Below, piece by piece: positions 37,081-45,558 of a DNA stretch of 64,000 nucleotides. Positions within the stretch are counted from its first letter, which is position 1; every line of letters starts with the position of its first letter. The position numbers and the translations under genes were made by a program. Under the pieces are notes generated by a model. That model was given only the letters and a program-made list of their open reading frames with translations, was not told the DNA's origin and did not search any database. The stretch is taken from NCBI GenBank assembly GCA_040881985.1, contig JBBECE010000010.1:1-64000 (forward strand), given 5' to 3'. The DNA is from JBBECE01 sp040881985. Lineage in GTDB: Bacteria > Pseudomonadota > Alphaproteobacteria > Rhizobiales > Devosiaceae.

Positions 37081-37907
37081 GCGGCACAGGTCTTTTTCGC
37101 CGGCTCTTCCGGCGGCAGCCCCCTCCCGCCGGACCGCGGCCGCGTCTCGTGCTGAACGAGGCGCCCGCGGTCATTTACGCCATCGGCGACGTGCATGGAT
37201 GCCTCGAGGAACTGCAGGCCCTCGAGTCCCGCATCATTCGCGACGCCGAGGCGATCGCGGTATCCAAGTTGATCGTCATGCTCGGCGATTACGTCGACCG
37301 TGGTCCCGCTTCGGCGGCGGTCCTCGATCATCTTACCGCCCCGTGGCCGGACGGCTTCGAGCGGATATGTCTTGCCGGCAACCATGACCAGATGATGCTC
37401 GATTTCATCGCCGAGCCCGCCGGATCGCCCGGCTGGCTCGACTATGGCGGCAGGGAAACACTTTCATCCTACGGGATCGGCGACGCGGAACTCCATCACG
37501 CCAACCTCGGTTCGCGGCGTTTCGGCTACTTGCTTGCGGCGCATATCCCTGAAGACCACCTCCAGTTTCTGGCGCGCCTGCCGGCCGCCGTCAGTATCGT
37601 CGACATGCTATTCGTGCATGGCGCAATCGCCGGCGACGAACGAATTGACTATCTTGAGGACGAGGCGCTGTTGTGGGAGCGGTCGAAACCAGCCAGATCG
37701 CGCCAGGGCGGACCGGCGCTGATCGTGCACGGCCATGTGCCGCGCCCCCAGGTCGAAATGATCGAGCAACATGTCTTCGTGGATACCGGCGCTTACCAGA
37801 CCGGCGTGCTCAGCGCGCTCAAAATAACCCCCGGCCGGCCGCTTTCGGTGTTAACCACCGTCGCCGATACCGCCGTCGAAATCGGTTTCATCACCGGTCG
37901 CAATTGA
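37077..37907 (+). CDS. PPP-family metallophosphoesterase (serine/threonine phosphatase-like)
   Basis: The 276-residue protein has the complete bimetal PPP signature: IGDVHGCLEEL, LGDYVDRGP, LAGNHDQMML and later VHGHVPRP. These ligands bind two metal ions for phosphoester hydrolysis. Relatives include PrpA/PrpB and diadenosine-tetraphosphatases. GTG 37077 overlaps the upstream stop and has GGGGGGAGG before it. It stands between a polymerase and a BY-kinase, where a low-molecular-weight tyrosine phosphatase (Wzb) is usual, so it may dephosphorylate the kinase. Confidence 0.85.
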   Translation: MSGTGLFRRLFRRQPPPAGPRPRLVLNEAPAVIYAIGDVHGCLEELQALESRIIRDAEAIAVSKLIVMLGDYVDRGPASAAVLDHLTAPWPDGFERICLAGNHDQMMLDFIAEPAGSPGWLDYGGRETLSSYGIGDAELHHANLGSRRFGYLLAAHIPEDHLQFLARLPAAVSIVDMLFVHGAIAGDERIDYLEDEALLWERSKPARSRQGGPALIVHGHVPRPQVEMIEQHVFVDTGAYQTGVLSALKITPGRPLSVLTTVADTAVEIGFITGRN

Positions 37908-37996
37908 AGGTTGCGTTGAAATCCGCGAAAATGACCCGCCAACAAGATAGCCACGAGCGCCGCAGCCTGAACCCCTGATCTGGGCCCCTCCACAGC

Positions 37997-40162
37997 ATGA
38001 GCACGGAATATTCTGGCGAAGAGCGCGAAATCGATGTGCGCGCCATATTCGGCCTTTTGCGCCGCCAGATCCGGCTGATCGCGGTATGCGTTCTGCTGGT
38101 CGTTGTCGTGACCGCTTTGGTCACCTTCTCGCTGACGCCAAAATACACCGCCGCCGCGCTCGTGCAGGTGGAATCGGGCCAGCGTAATCTGCTTGATCCG
38201 CAAGCCGCATTCGCCGGCGATTCCTCCGATATTTCGAGAATCGAGAGCGCAGTGGAGATTGCCAAGTCGGATTCCATTCTGCTCCAGGCAATCGACGACC
38301 TCGATCTCGTCGACGATCCCGAATTCGGTGTTTCGCTGGGATTCCGTTCCTGGCTGACCAGCGTCATTCGCTCCACGCCCCTCGAACTTCCCACCGGCGA
38401 GGAGGCACTGCACCAGATTCTCGGCAACCTCAAAGGCGCATTGTCGGTTAGCCGCCGCGGATTGACGTCACTCATCTCGATTGAAGTCGAATCCGTGGAC
38501 CCCTTTCGCGCCGCTGTGATCGCCAATGCGGTCGCCTCGGCATATATTCAGGATCAGATCGACACCAGGATATCCGCAGCCCTGCAGGCTCGCGACGTGC
38601 TGCAACGGCGGATCGCGATCGCCACCACCGACGTCACCAGTTCGGAGGAAGCGATCGACCTATTCGTCTTCGACAATCTCGATCGCATCACGGAAGAGAC
38701 CGGCCGCGAAGACATCGCAAACATGCGCGCCGAAGTAGCGGCGTTCGAAGCCGAACGCGAACGCACCAATGCCCTTGCCGACGTTCTGGCCGAGAGCCTT
38801 GACTCGCAGGACTTCGACTCGCTGCGCCAAAGTCTGCAGTCCGACGCGGCGCGGGCGCTCGAACGTCAGCGCACGCAACTGGAGGCCCAACTATCGGGCC
38901 TCCCCGAATCCGCGCCTGAGGCTGTCGATCTTCGGGCCGAACTCGCCCGTCTCGACCAGGAACTGCGGCGAACCGCAAGAATCGAACTGGGTTCACTGCG
39001 TGACAGCCTGGCCCAATCGCAGGGTGCACTCTCCGACTTGCGCGGCAGCATCCGAAATGCCGCGCTCTCGGCCGAACTCCCCACTGACCTGTTGACGACT
39101 GTGTACAGTCTGCAACAGGAAGCTAGCGTCGCCCGGTCGCAATATCAGGTGTTGCTGTCGCGGCTGCGCGACGTCGAGGCGCAGGCCGACCTGCAACTGG
39201 CCGAGGCGCGCATCGTCTCACCCGCGCTCGAGCCAAGCGGACCTTCGTTTCCCCGGGTTTCGTTGATCCTGGCTGTCGCCACCATGTTTAGCCTTGCCCT
39301 GGGAATTGGCATCGCCTACTTGCGCGAAAACTATGTCGGCGGCTTTGTCAGCGACCGGCAGGTCGAATCCGTCCTGCGCCTGCCGACCTCGGTCTCCGTG
39401 CCGCGCTTGCGAACGCACGATGATACGGGAGAATTGGCGCTCTTGTCGCCCGCCGATGCCATCGTCACCGCGCCGATCTCACAATATTCGGAAAGCGTCC
39501 GCCGAATCGGGGCCAGCGTCGATCAGCTGCTCCGAAGTCGGGAGCCCGGCAGTGGCTCCGCCCGCGGCAGCGTTCTAATGGTGTGCTCAGCCATTCCCGG
39601 TGAGGGAAAGTCCACTCTGGCGCTATCGCTTGGTCGCAGTTACGCCTTGTCTGGGAAAAGGCCCATTCTGATCGACTGTGACCTGCGAAAGCCCAGTATC
39701 CATCGACACCTCGGCATCCAGCCCTCCAGGGGTCTGTATGAATTTCTCGCAAGTCATGGGCAACAAATAAAGTTCTCAGACATCGTTGTCAGGGATTCCC
39801 AAACCTTGCTGGCCATGGCCATCGGTGCACGCGGCAGTGGCACACCCACGGATCACCTGGTGTTCGGCACCGCATTCGAGCACTTGGTTGAATCTGCCGC
39901 CGCCGCTTTCGATACAGTTATCCTCGACACACCACCCATTGGCGCGGTGGTTGACGGTCTTTACCTCGCCAAGCATGCCGACGTAATAGCCCTCGTCGTT
40001 CGGTGGGCCAGCACCTCGCAGGATGAGGTGCGCTCGACGATGAAAACACTATTCGCCGCCAAGCGGCCAGACACGCCGATCCTCGCCGTGCTGAACCAGG
40101 TGGAAGGCGCCCGCAACCGCTACAACAGCCGGTATGCGGGATATTTCGAGGAAGGATATTGA
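37997..40162 (+). CDS. Polysaccharide co-polymerase / BY tyrosine autokinase (Wzc-like)
   Basis: The 721-residue protein has a Wzz domain with one membrane helix near 30-50, a periplasmic coiled-coil region (about 170-400), a second membrane helix (about 415-435) and a cytosolic kinase. Kinase motifs are Walker A SAIPGEGKSTLALSLG, A' PILIDCDLRKP and B TVILDTPPIGA. The tail has tyrosines in RYNSRYAGYFEEGY, the usual autophosphorylation cluster. It should set chain length and drive export. The next gene begins within or just after its last codons. Confidence 0.92.
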   Translation: MSTEYSGEEREIDVRAIFGLLRRQIRLIAVCVLLVVVVTALVTFSLTPKYTAAALVQVESGQRNLLDPQAAFAGDSSDISRIESAVEIAKSDSILLQAIDDLDLVDDPEFGVSLGFRSWLTSVIRSTPLELPTGEEALHQILGNLKGALSVSRRGLTSLISIEVESVDPFRAAVIANAVASAYIQDQIDTRISAALQARDVLQRRIAIATTDVTSSEEAIDLFVFDNLDRITEETGREDIANMRAEVAAFEAERERTNALADVLAESLDSQDFDSLRQSLQSDAARALERQRTQLEAQLSGLPESAPEAVDLRAELARLDQELRRTARIELGSLRDSLAQSQGALSDLRGSIRNAALSAELPTDLLTTVYSLQQEASVARSQYQVLLSRLRDVEAQADLQLAEARIVSPALEPSGPSFPRVSLILAVATMFSLALGIGIAYLRENYVGGFVSDRQVESVLRLPTSVSVPRLRTHDDTGELALLSPADAIVTAPISQYSESVRRIGASVDQLLRSREPGSGSARGSVLMVCSAIPGEGKSTLALSLGRSYALSGKRPILIDCDLRKPSIHRHLGIQPSRGLYEFLASHGQQIKFSDIVVRDSQTLLAMAIGARGSGTPTDHLVFGTAFEHLVESAAAAFDTVILDTPPIGAVVDGLYLAKHADVIALVVRWASTSQDEVRSTMKTLFAAKRPDTPILAVLNQVEGARNRYNSRYAGYFEEGY

Positions 40163-40196
40163 AGACGAGCGTTCGCTGCCACCGCCGGGGGCAACT

Positions 40197-40970
40197 ATGT
40201 TCCGTTCAACGTTAAGGATCTTGGACCGCTCCCTTCTGGGAGGGACGATCCGAAAGGCCTTTTACGCCACCAAACTAGCTCAAACCAAACGCTCCATATC
40301 CAAAAGGAGTAAATTGACCTCAACCGTCTATCACGTGAGTCCAAATTCCAGCCTAATTGCTCAATTGTGCGACAAGTATGGTTCCGACAAGGACTCGGAG
40401 CGGGTGGCCGGGGTGTCATATGCATCGGCGCCGCACACCTACGCATGGGTGTACTCGTCATTGTTTGAGCACTGCAGACATGAATTTCGAAAAGTTTTCG
40501 AGTGCGGAATTGGAACGACGAATGTTCAGATTGCCTCGAACATGGGAAGTGGCGGAAAACCTGGCGCTTCTCTGAGGGTCTGGCGAGACTATTTCCCCAA
40601 TGCCACAATATTTGGCGCCGACATCGACCAATCAGTGCTGTTCGGTGAGGACCGTATTGCCACGTTCCACGTGGACCAGACCGATCCAACGTCCGTCTTC
40701 AGAATGTGGCGCATGATGGGCGAACAGGAATTTGATTTGATGATTGATGACGGTCTGCATGAGTTTGCGGCGGGAGTTTGCCTGTTCGAGAACTCTCGGG
40801 ACAAGTTAAGAGAAGGCGGCGTATATGTCATTGAAGACATCCAATTACGCGACCTTCTGCGATATCATCGCTACTTTCATGAGCAAAGACTGTCGGCCGA
40901 TTTCTTCATGATGGTCCAGCCTTTCGAAAACTCACTTGATAACTCACTAATTGTTCTCAGAAAACAATGA
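40197..40970 (+). CDS. Class I SAM-dependent methyltransferase-like protein
   Basis: The protein of about 257 residues resembles methyltransferases found in polysaccharide and macrolide clusters. The pattern is QLCDKYGSDKDSE, HTYAWVYSSLFEHC, VFECGIGTTN, then KPGASLRVWRDYFPNATIFG and DLMIDDGLHE. ATG 40197 is used, but ATG 40134 inside the kinase gene is also open and neither has a strong ribosome site. Base composition is clearly lower in GC than its neighbours, which suggests a separate origin. It probably methylates a sugar precursor. Confidence 0.7.
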   Translation: MFRSTLRILDRSLLGGTIRKAFYATKLAQTKRSISKRSKLTSTVYHVSPNSSLIAQLCDKYGSDKDSERVAGVSYASAPHTYAWVYSSLFEHCRHEFRKVFECGIGTTNVQIASNMGSGGKPGASLRVWRDYFPNATIFGADIDQSVLFGEDRIATFHVDQTDPTSVFRMWRMMGEQEFDLMIDDGLHEFAAGVCLFENSRDKLREGGVYVIEDIQLRDLLRYHRYFHEQRLSADFFMMVQPFENSLDNSLIVLRKQ

Positions 40971-40997
40971 TTTTGTCCTCGCTTGCAGGTAATCCTC

Positions 40998-42098
40998 CTA
41001 TGATTCCCCTTCTGCTTTTTCAATTTCCAGTCCTCTAGCCTCCTCCTCCCGCCGAAGGGCCCGAAATCGCCTTCCGATCAGCCAGTTGTGCGTGGAAGGA
41101 TGAGTCTCCGTTGTCGGGACGTCGTAGAACGGAGCTCCCACATTTGCGTGAGAAGTGGCCGCAAATCCCAGCCGACATCGCACGTCCATCGCCATCATCA
41201 TTGGGACTCGCCAAGTCGCCTCGTAGGTGAATCGGACCGGGTCGGACGAGAGCAACGCAACGGCGGCCGCCAAGGCGCGACGAAAGTCACCCGCGCCAGC
41301 AGCCGCCCGGCAGGTCATTGCATGTACCGTGCCCCACGCCATTCGCCTACAGCGTTTGGGCATGCTCGGGGACTCTGCCAACTGACGCGCAACAATTGCC
41401 CGCCGAGAGGCGACCATTCTTAGGCGATCTCTGGACATTCCGGCGGCGTGCTGTCGATATCCAACTAGGTATTCTGGAACAACAACGAATCGGTATCTCT
41501 TTGCTATTCTCAACTGGAAGTCGAAGTCTTCGCACCCCCCCACGCCCGCCGCGGCCAATCCGGAATCGAATCCGCCAACCTCCCGTGCAACGGCAGTGGG
41601 ACACATCAGGGAGCTTCCGTTGCCGACAAAGTTGAGCAATAGGTGTCGCAGATAGACCCATCCTTCGATTTCACAGTGCTCCCAAGAGCCGATGACCCTG
41701 TCGTGGTCGTCGACTGGTCTGCAAAGCGCGTAGACGGCGCCGATTGCGGTATGATCACGGTCAAACCGTCTAAAGGCTTCGACTTGACGCAAGACCTTTT
41801 CGGAGTGCCAAAGATCGTCAGCATCGAGAAAAGCCACATAAGTGCCAGTCGCCGCTTTGAGGCCGAGATTGCGGGCGGCGGCCACGCCTTGATTGACGCT
41901 GCGGATGACGTGAATGCGCCGGTCAGTTTCCGCCAGTCCCATCGCTAGTGTCGCGGTCGCGTCGGTCGAACCGTCGTCGACGACGATGAACTCGATGTTG
42001 CGCAAGGTCTGGGCCTGTGCGCTTTTCAAAGTCCGGACGATAAAGCGCTCAGCGTTGAACGCCGGCACGATCACGGAGACGAGTGGCGGGGCGGTCAT
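40998..42098 (-). CDS. Family 2 glycosyltransferase
   Basis: This GT-A glycosyltransferase of about 366 residues has VSVIVPAFNAERFIVRTL at the N-terminus, VVDDGSTDATATLA, and the metal-binding AFLDADDLWH. It adds one sugar in the cytosol. ATG 42098 is chosen because an upstream in-frame ATG (42152) lies inside the preceding gene. It is a close relative of the next gene, including a shared DADD(L/V)WH and YLVGYR(Q/R)HA, so a tandem duplication is likely. It converges on the methyltransferase gene, with 27 bp between the stops. Confidence 0.88.
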   Translation of the reverse strand: MTAPPLVSVIVPAFNAERFIVRTLKSAQAQTLRNIEFIVVDDGSTDATATLAMGLAETDRRIHVIRSVNQGVAAARNLGLKAATGTYVAFLDADDLWHSEKVLRQVEAFRRFDRDHTAIGAVYALCRPVDDHDRVIGSWEHCEIEGWVYLRHLLLNFVGNGSSLMCPTAVAREVGGFDSGLAAAGVGGCEDFDFQLRIAKRYRFVVVPEYLVGYRQHAAGMSRDRLRMVASRRAIVARQLAESPSMPKRCRRMAWGTVHAMTCRAAAGAGDFRRALAAAVALLSSDPVRFTYEATWRVPMMMAMDVRCRLGFAATSHANVGAPFYDVPTTETHPSTHNWLIGRRFRALRREEEARGLEIEKAEGES

Positions 42099-42102
42099 TG
42101 GA

Positions 42103-43218
42103 TTATCCGCAGGTCCGTTGCGCAGCGCCCGCTCCCAATGCCGCGTCTTCACGCGCCAAAAGTATCAGCCGGTGGCGCATGAGAAGTGGCAGACGTTGCG
42201 GTCGCGCCCTCGTCGGATCGGCGAAAGCAAAGGTCTGGGAGGGTTCTCGTTCGAACCCGCCCACCGCTCGCGACAGGCGTGCAAGCGCCTCGCCTGGCAC
42301 CCGGCAGACGGCCTCAAAGGCGAAGCGGACGGGATCAATCGCCGCCAACCGGAACGCGGCGGCTAAGGCAGCCATCGGACGGCCCGCGGCGAGGAACGAG
42401 CGGACGGCCATCGCTTCCGTCCGTCCGCGGACGAAGCGGCGGCATTCGATTGAAAGCTCAGGGTGGGTACTGAGGTAGTCGCCGGCGATCAGTCGATGCG
42501 ACTGCGTCATCGTTATGCCGCTGAGCGAACGACCGCCGGCGTGCCGGCGATAGCCGACGAGATAGAGCGGCACCAAGGTAAACGAGCACCGCTCAGCTAG
42601 CCTCAGTTGGAAATCATAGTCCTCGGCGTTGACTGCGACGTTAAGATGGGCACCGCCGAAACCTCCCACCTTGCGAGCAAGATCGCTTCGGCAAATCAGG
42701 TTGCTGCCGCTGCCGACAAAATTGTATGCGAGGTGGCGCGCCAGCACCCAACCATCCACCGCCAAGTTTGGACCGTCGGCGAGGACGAAATCGTCGCTCT
42801 CGATGAGGCGTGTAAAACAATAGGCGGCGCCGGGCGGCGGAAGTTCCGTTGAACGCTGCAGTGCCCCGACCTGCATTTCGAGTTTGCGCATATGCCAAAC
42901 ATCGTCAGCGTCGAGCGGCGCGACGAACTCCCCCCGCGCCTCCCAGAGACCCCGATTGCGCGCTGCAGCAACACCGTGATTATCCGTCCTGATAAGCCTG
43001 AGCCGCTCATCCGTCTTACCCATTCGCTCGACAATGGCGCCGGTCGCATCGGTTGAACCGTCGTCGACGACGATGATTTCGATATTCCGCATGGTCTGCA
43101 GAGTCGCGCTCTTCAGAGTGCGTTCGATGAATGCCTCGGCATTGAACGCCGCGATGATTACCGAAACTGTGGGGTTCGAGCTCAAATCCTCGGCGGAGAG
43201 CGCACCTTTAATGGACAT
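42103..43218 (-). CDS. Family 2 glycosyltransferase
   Basis: The 371-residue GT-A protein carries VSVIIAAFNAEAFIERTL, VVDDGSTDATGAIV and LDADDVWHMRKLE. It is similar over its full length to the GT at 40998-42098, just downstream, consistent with duplication and divergence to a new acceptor. Its start overlaps the end of the polymerase/ligase gene by 11 bp, so they are probably cotranscribed. Sugar specificity cannot be inferred. Confidence 0.88.
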   Translation of the reverse strand: MSIKGALSAEDLSSNPTVSVIIAAFNAEAFIERTLKSATLQTMRNIEIIVVDDGSTDATGAIVERMGKTDERLRLIRTDNHGVAAARNRGLWEARGEFVAPLDADDVWHMRKLEMQVGALQRSTELPPPGAAYCFTRLIESDDFVLADGPNLAVDGWVLARHLAYNFVGSGSNLICRSDLARKVGGFGGAHLNVAVNAEDYDFQLRLAERCSFTLVPLYLVGYRRHAGGRSLSGITMTQSHRLIAGDYLSTHPELSIECRRFVRGRTEAMAVRSFLAAGRPMAALAAAFRLAAIDPVRFAFEAVCRVPGEALARLSRAVGGFEREPSQTFAFADPTRARPQRLPLLMRHRLILLAREDAALGAGAAQRTCG

Positions 43219-44416
43219 GGGACAATTCCGCCGGGTCCGGAACGTCGAGCCGGCGGCCTACGGTTCGCCGCTCCGCATAGAGCATCGCCGCGAGCAGGGC
43301 AAATACCGGCAGCTGGCCCTGGTTTTCGAGCCAGGCATTGAAGGAGAGGCCGATGGCCAGCACGAGGTAAAGTACCGCGTGTATGCGTGCGGGGGCACGC
43401 AACCGCCTGCCCATGAAGATGGCCCACCACAGGAGCGCCGCAGCCGGCAGGCCCATGCGTAGCGCTACGTCGAATAGCGAATGATGGTTGGAGATGATCT
43501 GGGTCGCAAACAGGCTGTTGAGATAGGGATGCTCCGTTGCATAATTGAAATTGGTCGGCCGGTACGGCGCCTCGAAGCCAATGCCGAAGATCGGCGAGTT
43601 TTGCAGGTAATACCAGGCGCCTCGCACGAAGTCGGCACGGATGCCTGAATTGTGGTCGAGAGCATAGAGCCAGCGCAGCGCGTCGGGCGGCAGCGCGAGA
43701 TACAGGACGATCGGGCCCGCCAAGATGACCGTGGCGAGCGCACGTATAGTCCATTCCGGCAAATCCACCCAGTAAAGGACGAGGATCAAAGCGAGGATTA
43801 CGCTGAAGCTCGCCCGTGACGATATCAACGCCAGCGGCAGGCAAATTGCAATCAGGATGAGAAAATGCGTGAGCCGCTTGCCGCGCTGGCCGCGCATGAA
43901 CAATCCCGCCACCAGCCCGAACAGGGCGAGATTGAATTCCGAAAAGCCTGGACTGCCCCACTGAACCAGCCCGAAGAGCGACTCCAACGCCAGCACTCCC
44001 GCCGCGGCAAGCATGAACCGGCGATCCATCCAGATCGCCCGCCAGTCGCAGACGGTCGCGAGATGCACAAACGCGTAGTAGTAAAAGATGAATTGGATGA
44101 GGTGATTGGTATGGGAGAACAGATAATATGCCGATACGGTGCCGCCGAGACTGAATGCCAGTTGGCCGAGGAAGACCAGCACGAAAGCCAGCATCACGAC
44201 GTTGAGCTTCGGCAGTCGTCGGATCGATAGCAGCAGGAGCGTGGCCACGACCAGCGCCAGGAAGCCGAGATTTAGGGACTGAGGCAAATAGGAAAATGGC
44301 CAAAAGCAATATGCAATGAAAATCACCCCGTAGATGGAAGCGCCGCGCGCTGTCCTGGACGCGGCGGTTCCTCGTCGGACGAGCTCATCGGTCCCGGTTT
44401 GCGCCACGGCGTTCAT
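43208..44416 (-). CDS. O-antigen ligase / polymerase-like membrane protein
   Basis: The 402-residue protein has about ten membrane helices and a long loop with RADFVRGAWYYLQNSPIFG and then IGFEAPYRPTNFN, the pattern of the Wzy/WaaL family. It is distinct in sequence from the similar protein at 35662-37080, so the locus has two members; one may polymerise and the other ligate, or one may belong to another glycan. It precedes two family 2 glycosyltransferase genes. Confidence 0.75.
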   Translation of the reverse strand: MNAVAQTGTDELVRRGTAASRTARGASIYGVIFIAYCFWPFSYLPQSLNLGFLALVVATLLLLSIRRLPKLNVVMLAFVLVFLGQLAFSLGGTVSAYYLFSHTNHLIQFIFYYYAFVHLATVCDWRAIWMDRRFMLAAAGVLALESLFGLVQWGSPGFSEFNLALFGLVAGLFMRGQRGKRLTHFLILIAICLPLALISSRASFSVILALILVLYWVDLPEWTIRALATVILAGPIVLYLALPPDALRWLYALDHNSGIRADFVRGAWYYLQNSPIFGIGFEAPYRPTNFNYATEHPYLNSLFATQIISNHHSLFDVALRMGLPAAALLWWAIFMGRRLRAPARIHAVLYLVLAIGLSFNAWLENQGQLPVFALLAAMLYAERRTVGRRLDVPDPAELSHVH

Positions 44417-44511
44417 CGCCCCACCCCGGAGCAGAATCTTTCGCGCCGGTTTCCCTCCGCCGAGATTTCTGCCAAGACATTCGTCCCGCCCCCGCCCGCA
44501 CGGTCGCCTCT

Positions 44512-45558
44512 GTGAAATTCAGCGTCGTCATTCCGAGCTACAACTACGCGTCGATGCTTCCGGACGCCATCGACAGCGTGTTGCAGCAGCGGCGAAGAGA
44601 TGTTGAAATCATTGTGGGGGACGATGCGAGCACCGACAAAACCGCGGGGGTTCTCGGGCGCTATGGCCGGCAAATTCGCGTGTTCCGCAACGAGACCAAC
44701 AGCGGCCATGGCCCCACCTGGGCGAAATGCATCGACGCGGCGCAAGGCGAGTTTATCGTCAATCTCGACGCCGACGATTGGCTTCTGCCCTCTTATTTCG
44801 ACCGAGCGGAGGCAGGCTTCGACGCCGGCGCCGGTGTCGTCGTCTGCTCGAACTACGATTTCCGAACCCCGACCGGTACCTTTGTCGAGCGGCACATCGC
44901 ACCGCGCGACGCGCTGCTCGAGCCCGCCCGATTCCGCAACCGTCTCCTCAGGCGCATCTTCTTCCGCTCTCCCGGCATGGCCTGGCGGCGGAGCCTCAGC
45001 CTCGCCAACGCGCTGCCGCGCGCCGACATCTGGCACGACGACTGGGAGTATTTGCTGCGCGTCTCGCGCGGAGCGGCAGGGTTTCTGATCGCCCGACCTG
45101 CGGCGGTCTACCGCATCCACGGCGCTTCGATGAGCCAGACGTCGCTCGACCGGCTGCCTAAGATCCGCGAGCGCATCGAAAGCTTCGCCCGCCTCGTCGC
45201 CGAGAAGGCCAACGACGCGTACCTCCCGAAGCGCGAACGCCGCCTGTTCATGGTCGGCCTCGCGGAACTCTATCTCAGGATTGTCGGCACGCGCCTCGCG
45301 CTTCGCGATCTGCCGGCTGCATTCGGCCATCTTGCTTACGCGACGCGCCTGGCGGCCGCCGAAAGTCCGGAACTCGGTCTCGTCGCCGCCGGGCGGGGAC
45401 TCGCACTGGCAATGCAACGGGTCGGTCAATCCATCCTCCCGTCGCGCGTGATCAATCTCCCAGCTGAAATGCTCAAACCGGTGCCGTTCGCAGCTTCGGC
45501 CGATTCTCCAGCCGTCCCCGTTGACGGCGCGACACCGCCGCCATCCAAGCGTTCATAG
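44512..45558 (+). CDS. Family 2 glycosyltransferase
   Basis: The 348-residue GT-A protein begins FSVVIPSYNYASMLPDAI and has VGDDASTDKTAGVL and NLDADDWLLPSYFDRA. It starts at GTG 44512 with only a weak ribosome site. The C-terminus has an extension of about 50 residues (ending TPPPSKRS) whose coding DNA overlaps the convergent GT4 gene by 133 bp. It is on its own between two minus-strand operons. The sugar donor is not known. Confidence 0.85.
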   Translation: MKFSVVIPSYNYASMLPDAIDSVLQQRRRDVEIIVGDDASTDKTAGVLGRYGRQIRVFRNETNSGHGPTWAKCIDAAQGEFIVNLDADDWLLPSYFDRAEAGFDAGAGVVVCSNYDFRTPTGTFVERHIAPRDALLEPARFRNRLLRRIFFRSPGMAWRRSLSLANALPRADIWHDDWEYLLRVSRGAAGFLIARPAAVYRIHGASMSQTSLDRLPKIRERIESFARLVAEKANDAYLPKRERRLFMVGLAELYLRIVGTRLALRDLPAAFGHLAYATRLAAAESPELGLVAAGRGLALAMQRVGQSILPSRVINLPAEMLKPVPFAASADSPAVPVDGATPPPSKRS

